DNA of 64,000 bases, taken from positions 4,216,001 to 4,280,000 of the forward strand of contig NZ_CP061947.1 of assembly GCF_014838715.1 (NCBI RefSeq), written 5' to 3'. Under the pieces are notes generated by a model that was given only the letters and a program-made list of their open reading frames with translations, was not told where the DNA came from and made no database searches. The position numbers and the translations under genes are program-made. Below, piece after piece: positions 9,477-16,190 of this stretch; position 1 is the stretch's first letter; each line of letters opens with the position of its first letter. The stretch comes from Algoriphagus sp. Y33. GTDB taxonomy: Bacteria > Bacteroidota > Bacteroidia > Cytophagales > Cyclobacteriaceae.

Positions 9477-9737
9477 ATGGATGTCACTACCTACTCTAAT
9501 TTTCGCCAGAATCTGAAGTCCCATCTCGACGATGTGGTCAACGACCAGAAAGCCTTGTATGTCACCCGAGCCAATGGCGAAGATGTCGTTGTCCTATCCA
9601 AATCCGACTATGAAGGACTACAGGAAACCTACTATCTGATGAGAAGCCCAAAAAATGCTGAACGATTGATGGAAGCACTCAAAGAATTGGATGAAGGAGG
9701 AGGAATTAAAAGAGACCTAATTGAAATAGATGAATAG
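9477..9737 (+). CDS. yefM: YefM/Phd-family antitoxin
   Basis: An 86-residue protein of YefM type. The N-terminal ~55 residues (YSNFRQNLKSHLDDV, then ANGEDVVVLSKSDYEGLQET) form the Phd/YefM DNA-binding dimer fold; the C-terminal tail is the flexible toxin-binding part. In the family the antitoxin neutralises YoeB and represses its own operon, with toxin as co-repressor. The toxin gene follows 12 bases downstream. The ATG at 9477 is the natural start, 16 bases after the -7 element. Confidence 0.93.
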   Translation: MDVTTYSNFRQNLKSHLDDVVNDQKALYVTRANGEDVVVLSKSDYEGLQETYYLMRSPKNAERLMEALKELDEGGGIKRDLIEIDE

Positions 9738-9749
9738 CACTTCCAGCAG

Positions 9750-10004
9750 ATGAACATTATTTTTTCAAATCGAGCTTGGGAGGATTACCTCTATTGGAAT
9801 GCTACAGATAAAAAGATCTTCAAGAAAATTAATTCGTTGATCAAAGAATGTCAACGCACTCCTTTTTCAGGAATTGGCAAACCCGAACCACTGAAGCACG
9901 AGCTATCCGGTGCATGGTCACGAAGAATTGACCGGGAGCATCGGCTGGTGTACCGAGTCAAAGACGACCCATTGGAGATTGCTCAGTGTAGACATCATTA
10001 TTAG
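9750..10004 (+). CDS. yoeB: YoeB ribosome-dependent mRNA interferase toxin
   Basis: 84 residues, the same length as E. coli YoeB and closely similar along its whole length. It carries the catalytic set expected for YoeB: Glu46 (KPEPLKH), Arg65 (region RRIDREHRLVY) and the C-terminal His83-Tyr84. YoeB binds the ribosomal A site and cleaves mRNA during translation. All key residues are present, so the toxin should be active. Co-transcribed with yefM. Confidence 0.95.
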   Translation: MNIIFSNRAWEDYLYWNATDKKIFKKINSLIKECQRTPFSGIGKPEPLKHELSGAWSRRIDREHRLVYRVKDDPLEIAQCRHHY

Positions 10005-10124
10005 TAAAACCGGGTTTATAGAGATCTTCGCTTAAGTTCATACTAGACTTTTGATAAACATTTTATTAGAAGCGTCCAGCGAACTCTACAATGTTCTGTC
10101 CCATGAAAATGTCCATAAAGGAAT

Positions 10125-10344
10125 GACTGCGAAGCAGTCGAACACTGAATAGCCACCCATGAGATGGATGGATCAGTTAGCCTACGCCCACGTGAGTGTC
10201 TCCACTCACGTGTTCAATACTCAAAATAAATTGCTTTATCCATGAATTAGGAAGCACTCAATTATTTCACTACCGAATTAAATGAAATTCCGACCAAAGA
10301 TTATAAAACCCATATCAGTTAGCTGTGAGTGAAGACACCCACAG
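10125..10344. repeat. Cluster of small hairpin repeats in gene-free stretch
   Basis: The stretch 10005-10431 has no gene but holds at least three hairpins: GACTGC-gaa-GCAGTC at 10125-10139; a perfect 10-base-pair CACGTGAGTG/CACTCACGTG stem with a four-base loop at 10189-10212; and CTGTGAGTG-aaga-CACCCACAG followed by CGGC at 10323-10344. The last two belong to the covarying hairpin family also seen at 31.05-31.14, 53.25 and 57.42 kb. Confidence 0.65.
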
Positions 10345-10386
10345 CGGCAAAAGTCTTTGCGCTTTCTTCGTAGCTAAAAACAAAAA

Positions 10387-10410
10387 AACCGAGCCTCTCA
10401 GCCCGGTTTA
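10387..10410 (-). terminator. Intrinsic terminator of lysS
   Basis: Read on the minus strand, AAACCGGGC and GCTCGGTTT form a stem with one mismatch and a short loop, followed by a run of seven Ts. It sits 22 bases past the lysS stop codon, the right place for a Rho-independent terminator. Confidence 0.75.
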
Positions 10411-10431
10411 CACTTTTATATCATTCAGGAA

Positions 10432-12138
10432 TTAATCGACTAGCGATACGCTTATTTCATCACCTTCCTTCGTCACTTTAGCAACTCCCTTGCCTGTAAG
10501 GCCTTTCATTGCTACATCCCATTTTTTACCACTTAATCCAGCTTTCCCTTTCAAGTCGGCGATTGCCACTGGAGATTCTGCTTTAAGCAATTCAAAGATT
10601 CCTTTCTCCTCCTCAGTCATTTCCACCTGCTTTTTCTCTGGTCTCATCTGAGGGAAGAATAGTACTTCTTGGATCGTGGTGTTATTTGTCATTAGCATAG
10701 TCAGACGGTCTATACCGATTCCTAAACCTGAGGTTGGAGGCATCCCGTATTCCAAGGCACGAAGGAAATCCTCATCCATCGCCATTGCTTCGTCATCCCC
10801 ACGCTCTGCCAGTTTCAACTGATCCTCGAAGCGCTCACGCTGATCGATAGGATCGTTTAGTTCGGTATAGGCATTCCCGATTTCTTTTCCATTCACAAAC
10901 AACTCAAAACGCTCCACCAAACCTGGCTCGGTTCTATGTTTTTTCGCCAAAGGCGTCATCTCTATAGGATAATCCGTGATGTAGGTTGGCTGGATCAGGT
11001 TGGCTTCCACCTTCTCAGAGAAGATCTCATCCACTAGTTTGCCCTTGCCCATAGTCGCATCAGTCTCTATGCCCAAATCAGCGCAGACTTGACGAAGGCC
11101 TTCCTCATCCAGCTTGCTGACGTCGATACCAGCATATTCTTTGATGGAATCGTACATGGTCAATCTTCTATAAGGTCCAGCAAATTCGATTTCATTTTTA
11201 CCGACCGTTATTTTGGTTTTGCCGTGAATCGATTCAGTCACCTGTTCGATCATTTCCTCCACCATTTCCATCATCCAGATGTAGTCTTTATATGCTACAT
11301 AGATTTCCATGGAAGTGAATTCAGGGTTGTGCGTGCGGTCCATGCCTTCATTTCGGAACATTTTCCCAAACTCATACACCCCATCAAATCCACCTACAAT
11401 CAACCGCTTCAGGTATAGTTCATTCGCAATTCTCAGGAAAAGCGGCATATCCAAGCTATTGTGATGGGTTTTGAAAGGGCTTGCCGCAGCTCCTCCGTGT
11501 ACAGCCTGAAGGATAGGAGTCTCCACTTCCAGCCATCCATGATCGTCGAAATAGCGACGCATCTGAGTGATGATTCTGGAGCGGGTGATAAAAGTCTTCT
11601 TCACCTCCGGATTTACCGTCATATCTACGTAGCGCTGACGGTATCTCAACTCCGGATCTGTAAATCCATCGTGTACATTTCCATCTTCGTCTCTTTTCAC
11701 CACAGGAAGTGGCTTTACTGATTTGGAAAGCACTGTCAACTCAGTTACGTGAAGAGATATCTCACCTGTTTGAGTTGTAAAAATATAACCTTTCAAGCCT
11801 AGGAAATCACCGATTCCCAAGAGCTTTTTGAAAACGGAATTATATAACGTCTTGTCTTCGCCTTCACAGATATCATCACGGCGGACATAGAATTGCAGCC
11901 TACCGGTAGCATCCTGAATCTCGCCAAAGGAGGCCGAACCCATGATTCTACGGCTCATCAAACGGCCTGCTATCGAAATGCTCTTATAGTCATTCTTGCG
12001 ATTTTCATAGTTACGATGAATATCCTCCGCAGTGACATTGATTGGAAATGACTCAGCTGGATAGGGATTGATCCCCAGCTTCATCAGTTCTTCCCGATCC
12101 TTACGTCTTTCTATTTCCTGTTCGCTCAAAAGTTGCAT
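10432..12138 (-). CDS. lysS: Lysyl-tRNA synthetase, class II
   Basis: 568 residues from the ATG at 12138 (MQLLSEQEIERRKDREELMK). The N-terminal OB-fold anticodon-binding domain (~50-150) precedes the class II catalytic core with motif 2 (around HNPEFTSMEIY) and motif 3 (GLGIGIDRLTM). A C-terminal extension of ~65 residues resembling a small winged helix follows the core, as in other Bacteroidota LysRS. The enzyme charges tRNA-Lys. A longer frame from 12252 runs into repeat sequence and was rejected. The gene lies 73 bases after proline dehydrogenase on the same strand and may share its transcript. Confidence 0.97.
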   Translation of the reverse strand: MQLLSEQEIERRKDREELMKLGINPYPAESFPINVTAEDIHRNYENRKNDYKSISIAGRLMSRRIMGSASFGEIQDATGRLQFYVRRDDICEGEDKTLYNSVFKKLLGIGDFLGLKGYIFTTQTGEISLHVTELTVLSKSVKPLPVVKRDEDGNVHDGFTDPELRYRQRYVDMTVNPEVKKTFITRSRIITQMRRYFDDHGWLEVETPILQAVHGGAAASPFKTHHNSLDMPLFLRIANELYLKRLIVGGFDGVYEFGKMFRNEGMDRTHNPEFTSMEIYVAYKDYIWMMEMVEEMIEQVTESIHGKTKITVGKNEIEFAGPYRRLTMYDSIKEYAGIDVSKLDEEGLRQVCADLGIETDATMGKGKLVDEIFSEKVEANLIQPTYITDYPIEMTPLAKKHRTEPGLVERFELFVNGKEIGNAYTELNDPIDQRERFEDQLKLAERGDDEAMAMDEDFLRALEYGMPPTSGLGIGIDRLTMLMTNNTTIQEVLFFPQMRPEKKQVEMTEEEKGIFELLKAESPVAIADLKGKAGLSGKKWDVAMKGLTGKGVAKVTKEGDEISVSLVD

Positions 12139-12177
12139 TGTATTGTTTTGAATTTTTAAGTTCTTGTTTGTTATGGC

Positions 12178-12240
12178 AGGAAGACCGCAGTCTGGAAACC
12201 GAAGTCGGTTTCTACGGTCTTCGGTCTTCCGACTTCCGTC
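12178..12240. repeat. Dispersed GAAGACCGAAGACCG repeat
   Basis: On the minus strand this stretch contains GGAAGACCGAAGACCG, which recurs on the plus strand near 27289-27308. Neighbouring AAACCGAAGTCGGTTT is itself palindromic. The repeat supplies the last codons (tail SEDRRP) and stop of the proline dehydrogenase frame, so that C-terminal tail is repeat-encoded. Confidence 0.6.
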
Positions 12241-13399
12241 TTGTGATCTCACGCTTTATCAACGAAAACTCCCTACTGCTTTGTCCTGCAATACTGGAAT
12301 TTTCAGAAGCTCTACGGATTAGATATGGCATCACTTTTTCCACAGGACCATATGGCACATATTTCAAGACTCGGTATCCTGCATCAGCTAGATTGAAGGA
12401 AATATTGTCACTCATTCCATAGAGCTGCGCAAAGAATACCCGATCTGAATTTTTATCTATACCATGCTTCTCGATCAGTTTTACCACCAGGTGGTTACTC
12501 GCTTCATTGTGCGAGCCGCTGACCAGATACACACCATGTTCGATGCAGAACCCCACCCCCAGATCATAGTCTTTATCCGTTGCTGATTTGCTAGGCTGAA
12601 TCGGACTTTGATAGCCCATTTCAGCTGCACGTTCTGCCTCTTTTTCCATATATGCGCCACGTACCAACTTTGCTCCCAATAAGTAGCCTTTAGCTTTTGC
12701 TACCGCTTCAGCTGCTTTCAGACGGGCCAGCATATCATGTCTGTACATCTGATAAGTATTGTATACAATGCAGGTTTTTAGATTGTACTTCTCCATGGCT
12801 TCGTACGCCAACTCATCAATCACATCCTGAAACCAAGACTCCTCTGCATCAACCAATATTTTTATTCCCTTTTGGAAAGCTGTACTGCACAATTGATCTA
12901 CCCGCTTTTTCATTCGGTCAAACGCAAGGCTTTCTTCCTTTGAAAGCATCTCCCCCGCTTGCATCTTAGTCATGATCTGATAATCACCAAGCCCTGTCAC
13001 CTTAAATACAGCAAATGGCAAAGACGATTGATTCTCCGCTTTCTCAATAGTTTTCAAGATCTCGGCGCAAGTCTGATCATAACTTGCTTCATCCCCTTCT
13101 CCCTCTACCGAATAATCGAGTGTGCTTTCCACTCCGTATTCGGCTAATTTCTGTGCGGCCGATGTGCTTTCCGCTATCGTCTCTCCTCCACAAAAATGCC
13201 CGAACATCGTCCGCTTCATAATCCCTTTTATAGGCAAATGAAGCCTAAAGCCCAAATTAGTCAGGGCAATTCCGAGATTGGAGACAAATTTATTGTTCAA
13301 CATGGCAAAAACCATGTACATTTTTCTGAGTTCTGAATCACTTTTTGATGCAAAGGCAACCTTTAAATTCTCAAAAGAAATAGTGGGTTTGGCGGGCAT
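12212..13399 (-). CDS. Proline dehydrogenase (monofunctional PutA/ProDH)
   Basis: 395 residues from the ATG at 13399 (MPAKPTISFENLKVAF). It matches the FAD-dependent proline dehydrogenase TIM-barrel family, with signatures GAKLVRGAYMEKE, SGSHNEAS and FAQLYGMSDNISF (the last near the substrate pocket), and RRASENSS near the C-terminus. It oxidises proline to pyrroline-5-carboxylate, feeding electrons to quinones. No P5C dehydrogenase domain is fused. The final ~8 residues come from a dispersed repeat. A TTG-initiated extension to 13420 was rejected because the -7 promoter element overlaps it. Confidence 0.93.
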   Translation of the reverse strand: MPAKPTISFENLKVAFASKSDSELRKMYMVFAMLNNKFVSNLGIALTNLGFRLHLPIKGIMKRTMFGHFCGGETIAESTSAAQKLAEYGVESTLDYSVEGEGDEASYDQTCAEILKTIEKAENQSSLPFAVFKVTGLGDYQIMTKMQAGEMLSKEESLAFDRMKKRVDQLCSTAFQKGIKILVDAEESWFQDVIDELAYEAMEKYNLKTCIVYNTYQMYRHDMLARLKAAEAVAKAKGYLLGAKLVRGAYMEKEAERAAEMGYQSPIQPSKSATDKDYDLGVGFCIEHGVYLVSGSHNEASNHLVVKLIEKHGIDKNSDRVFFAQLYGMSDNISFNLADAGYRVLKYVPYGPVEKVMPYLIRRASENSSIAGQSSREFSLIKREITRRKSEDRRP

Positions 13400-13417
13400 A
13401 TTCCGGAAATAAAGCTG

Positions 13418-13425
13418 CAAAGATA
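13418..13425 (-). promoter_or_regulatory. -7 promoter element TATCTTTG of proline dehydrogenase
   Basis: The minus strand reads TATCTTTG, a full match to TAnnTTTG, 18 bases before the ATG at 13399. No TTTG is found at the usual -33 distance. From 13426 to 13749 on the plus strand I see no supported gene or structure. Confidence 0.5.
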
Positions 13426-13749
13426 TTAAAAAAACTGCTTTTGCTTTCCTTTTGTTGGGATAATTCAGGTGAGGAATAGGGAGTTGAAATCATGCCTGAC
13501 TACCGCCTTTAGGTATGAAGCAAGTAAAACATAGCGGCATGTCAATGCGAGGTTCCATATAAAACCAGGTACGTGCATTCATGTGGATACTCATATTCCA
13601 AAAAATATTTTACAATCAGAAAAACAGAATATTGTCATAAAAACAGGATATTATTCCGAAAATAGCCGCATTATTATTGGAAAGCAGAAGTTTTCAGGAA
13701 ATTTCCTGAAGTGTTGGGGATTAAATACTATAGGCAGCAGAAAATTAAT

Positions 13750-13780
13750 TTTGATTTTAAAAATCACCACTTTACATTTG
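13750..13780 (+). promoter_or_regulatory. Promoter of the aromatic operon leader
   Basis: TTTG at 13750-13753 and TACATTTG at 13773-13780 match the Bacteroidota -33 and -7 consensus exactly, with a 19-base spacer. The predicted transcription start falls about 5-7 bases later, at or next to the ATG of the leader peptide (13785), so the leader mRNA may be essentially leaderless. Confidence 0.75.
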
Positions 13781-13784
13781 GCAC

Positions 13785-13874
13785 ATGTTAAACACAGCAG
13801 CGACATATTTTAGCTTCTTTTACTTTTACTTTCGAAGACAAAATCGAATCGGAGTTGTGTATTGCCTAGCCTAA
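13785..13874 (+). CDS. Phe/Tyr-rich attenuator leader peptide
   Basis: ATG at 13785 opens a 29-codon frame ending in TAA at 13872. Residues 8-16 read YFSFFYFYF: eight aromatic residues of nine (five Phe, three Tyr), with no Trp. This is the hallmark of a leader peptide such as E. coli PheL, whose translation senses charged tRNA. It lies between a consensus promoter and a terminator hairpin, just before an operon that makes Phe and Tyr. No Shine-Dalgarno is seen, in line with possible leaderless translation. It is too short for usual gene callers. Confidence rests on composition plus the flanking RNA structures. Confidence 0.82.
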   Translation: MLNTAATYFSFFYFYFRRQNRIGVVYCLA

Positions 13875-13928
13875 ACTAAAAAGAAAATATAACACATAAA
13901 GCCCGATTCGAAAGAGTCGGGCTTTTTT
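13831..13928 (+). promoter_or_regulatory. Transcription attenuator with alternative antiterminator and terminator hairpins
   Basis: Four segments can be drawn. Segment 1, TTCGA (13831-13835), pairs with TCGAA inside segment 2 (13844-13848). Segment 2, CGAATCGG (13845-13852), is perfectly complementary to segment 3, CCGATTCG (13903-13910). Segment 3 also forms the terminator stem with segment 4 (13915-13922). Segments 2:3 and 3:4 exclude each other. A ribosome stalled on the Phe/Tyr codons (13806-13832) would cover segment 1 and favour 2:3, allowing read-through into the DAHP synthase gene; unhindered translation favours the terminator. The pairings are visible in the sequence; the mechanism is inferred by analogy to enteric attenuators. 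Confidence 0.8.
13898..13928 (+). terminator. Rho-independent terminator inside the aromatic operon leader
   Basis: AAAGCCCGATT pairs with AGTCGGGCTTT (one G-T pair) around a six-base loop and is followed by six Ts (13923-13928). It lies only 18 bases before the start codon at 13947. No upstream plus-strand gene needs it except the leader peptide, which supports an attenuation role. Confidence 0.85.
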
Positions 13929-13946
13929 CATTTAAAGCTCAGTAGT

Positions 13947-15044
13947 ATGAAAGAACACAAGCAAATCAAAGACTGGGGCCTAGGATTGACAGGCCCAACT
14001 ATCATCGCAGGCCCCTGCTCTGCAGAGACTCCGGAGCAAATCGAGCAGATCTGCATCGAGATGAAGGAAAACAATGTAATCCCATCCATGTTTCGTGCAG
14101 GCATCTGGAAGCCGAGAACCAGACCGGGAAGCTTCGAAGGGATAGGTGAAGAAGGATTAAAGTGGATGGAGATCGTCCGTCATCATCTGAATATCCCGAT
14201 CACTGTGGAAGTGGGGAATGCAGCCCACGCAGAAATCGCCCTTAGAAATAATGTGGACGTGGTTTGGGTAGGTGCAAGAACTACAGTAAATCCTTTTGCA
14301 GTACAGGAAATTGCTGATGCCTTGAGAGGATCAGATATCCCTGTAATGGTAAAAAACCCGATGAATCCTGATCTTGATCTTTGGATGGGAGCTTTGGAAA
14401 GATTCCACGCGGTGGGTCTCACTAAACTGGCAGCTATTCACAGAGGATTCTCTGATGCATATGACAAGCGATACAGAAACAAACCAAACTGGTCAATGCC
14501 TATGCATTTGAAGCGCGTATGGACTGGAATGGAAGTAATCAATGATCCTTCTCATATCGTTGGAAAAAGAGATGGCATTCTGGAAATATCCCAGAAGGCT
14601 ATGAACTTTGGTTTGGATGGCTTGATGATCGAAACTCACCACGATCCTGACAAAGCATGGTCTGATGCAAAGCAGCAAGTAACTCCGGCCCGTCTGAAAG
14701 AGATTTTGGATGCTATTGATTTCAAAAAACCGCTAGAATCCGAGCAGCCGAGTGAGCGTCTCAATGATCTGAGAAGAGCTGTGGATCACTTGGATGATCA
14801 GTTATTAGATATCCTTCAGGAGAGATTCGCCGTGATCGACCAAATCGGCGCACATAAAAGAGAGCATCACCTGTCCGTATTTCAGTCTGACCGCTGGAAA
14901 GAAGTAATGGAGGGACGTACCGCAAAGGGAGTTCAGAAAAACCTTAGCGAGAAATTTATGCGGGAGTTACTTTATTGTATCCATGAAGAATCAGTAAAGC
15001 GCCAGGAAAAGCAGCTTAGAGAAGCTGATCCCGTAAAAAAGTAA
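13947..15044 (+). CDS. Bifunctional DAHP synthase / chorismate mutase (type II CM)
   Basis: 365 residues. Residues 1-~260 are a KDPG/KDO8P-type DAHP synthase (FRAGIWKPRTRPGSFEG, VKNPMNPDL, AAIHRGFS), which condenses PEP and erythrose-4-phosphate in the first committed step to aromatics. Residues ~268-355 are an AroQ chorismate mutase (LNDLRRAVDHLDDQLLDILQERFAVIDQIG), converting chorismate to prephenate. Fusing the pathway entry step to the Phe/Tyr branch step is common in Bacteroidota. First gene after the attenuator; a strong terminator follows it. Control by Phe/Tyr supply is inferred from the leader. Confidence 0.96.
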   Translation: MKEHKQIKDWGLGLTGPTIIAGPCSAETPEQIEQICIEMKENNVIPSMFRAGIWKPRTRPGSFEGIGEEGLKWMEIVRHHLNIPITVEVGNAAHAEIALRNNVDVVWVGARTTVNPFAVQEIADALRGSDIPVMVKNPMNPDLDLWMGALERFHAVGLTKLAAIHRGFSDAYDKRYRNKPNWSMPMHLKRVWTGMEVINDPSHIVGKRDGILEISQKAMNFGLDGLMIETHHDPDKAWSDAKQQVTPARLKEILDAIDFKKPLESEQPSERLNDLRRAVDHLDDQLLDILQERFAVIDQIGAHKREHHLSVFQSDRWKEVMEGRTAKGVQKNLSEKFMRELLYCIHEESVKRQEKQLREADPVKK

Positions 15045-15070
15045 ATTCATAATCACTGAGCTTATTGTAA

Positions 15071-15102
15071 ATCTGAGGAGAACGTTTCTCCTCAGATTTT
15101 TA
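15071..15102 (+). terminator. Strong terminator between DAHP synthase-CM and aroB
   Basis: ATCTGAGGAGAA and TTCTCCTCAGAT form a perfect 12-base-pair stem with a three-base loop, followed by Ts. It lies 26 bases after the DAHP synthase stop and 34 bases before aroB, inside what otherwise looks like one operon. Either aroB onward is expressed by partial read-through or it has its own promoter, which I could not identify. Confidence 0.85.
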
Positions 15103-15135
15103 CTCTAGTTTCAGACTCAGTAAACTCTCGTTTTC

Positions 15136-16179
15136 GTGAACTCAATTATCTTTTCTGAAAATGCGTCTGTTGATTTGACTGCTGTACTCAGCGAGCTCAA
15201 ATTCTCCGGTCTTTTTATTCTAACTGATGAAAACACCAAAGAGCATTGTCTGCCCTTGGTGGAAGAAGTTTTCCCTTCCAACAGCACCTTTCTTACGATA
15301 GATTCCGGGGAGAAGAACAAGACAATCGCCACTTGCATGGAAATCTGGGCAGCGATGACCGAAGCCCAACTCGACAGAAAAGCGCTTTTCATCAATATTG
15401 GAGGAGGGGTGCTCGGCGATATGGGTGGATTTTGTGCCAGCATTTACAAAAGAGGAATCCGCTTTATCAATATGCCTACTACCCTTCTGAGCCAAGTGGA
15501 TGCGAGTGTAGGCGGAAAACTGGGAGTGGATTTTGAAGGGCTGAAAAACCACCTTGGGGTATTCAACGAACCTGAAACGGTTATTGTAGCATCCGAATTC
15601 CTAAAGACTTTACCCGAGTTACAACTTAGATCAGGCTATGCCGAGATCATAAAGCACGGGCTGATCCGGGACAAGACCTATTTCGAGAGTTTGGATTTTG
15701 ACCACTGGAAGAAGTCCTACTGGACACCGCTAATTCACCATTCTGTGGAAATCAAAAAAGCTGTTGTCAAAGAAGATCCGAAAGAAGCCGGTTTACGAAA
15801 AATATTGAATTTTGGACACACGATAGGCCATGCATTCGAAACTTACTTTTTGGACGGACCCCGACATCTATTGCATGGAGAAGCCATTGCCGTAGGCATG
15901 ATCTGCGAAGCATGGCTTTCATACAAAAAATCAAACCTTTCGATGGCAGAAGTGAAGCAAATTCAATCTGCCTTCTTGAAAGTGTACGGCAAAATAGAAA
16001 TTCTGGAAACTGATATTCCGGCGGTTCTGGATTTTTGCCTCCAAGACAAAAAGAATGAAGGCAAAGAATTGATGTTTTCTTTGCTCAACTCCATTGGTGA
16101 TTGTACCTATAACATTCCTGTTACCAGGGAAGAAATCCGTGAAGCGATCCATTACTACCAAAATTTACCTCAAACCTAA
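15136..16179 (+). CDS. aroB: 3-dehydroquinate synthase
   Basis: 347 residues from a GTG start. The NAD-binding and substrate motifs of the family are present: INIGGGVLGDMGGFCAS, FINMPTTLLSQVDASVGGK, and the metal-binding histidines in LNFGHTIGHAFE and HGEAIAVGM. It converts DAHP to 3-dehydroquinate. Length is normal. The gene is followed by aroA after 11 bases, in the same orientation. No aroC, aroD, aroE or aroK lies in the window, so the shikimate pathway is only partly clustered here. Confidence 0.96.
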   Translation: MNSIIFSENASVDLTAVLSELKFSGLFILTDENTKEHCLPLVEEVFPSNSTFLTIDSGEKNKTIATCMEIWAAMTEAQLDRKALFINIGGGVLGDMGGFCASIYKRGIRFINMPTTLLSQVDASVGGKLGVDFEGLKNHLGVFNEPETVIVASEFLKTLPELQLRSGYAEIIKHGLIRDKTYFESLDFDHWKKSYWTPLIHHSVEIKKAVVKEDPKEAGLRKILNFGHTIGHAFETYFLDGPRHLLHGEAIAVGMICEAWLSYKKSNLSMAEVKQIQSAFLKVYGKIEILETDIPAVLDFCLQDKKNEGKELMFSLLNSIGDCTYNIPVTREEIREAIHYYQNLPQT

Positions 16180-16190
16180 CTCCATATATT

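Noticed and set aside
11089..11721. Plus-strand frames opposite lysS
   Set aside because: Antisense shadows of a well-supported tRNA synthetase gene; no recognisable protein features.
13583..13813. 76-codon GTG-initiated frame overlapping the aromatic leader region
   Set aside because: No domain, a different frame from the leader peptide, and it spans the promoter; the aromatic-rich 29-codon frame explains the locus better.
15117..15552. Minus- and plus-strand alternative frames inside aroB
   Set aside because: Shadows of the intact aroB frame, which carries all family motifs.
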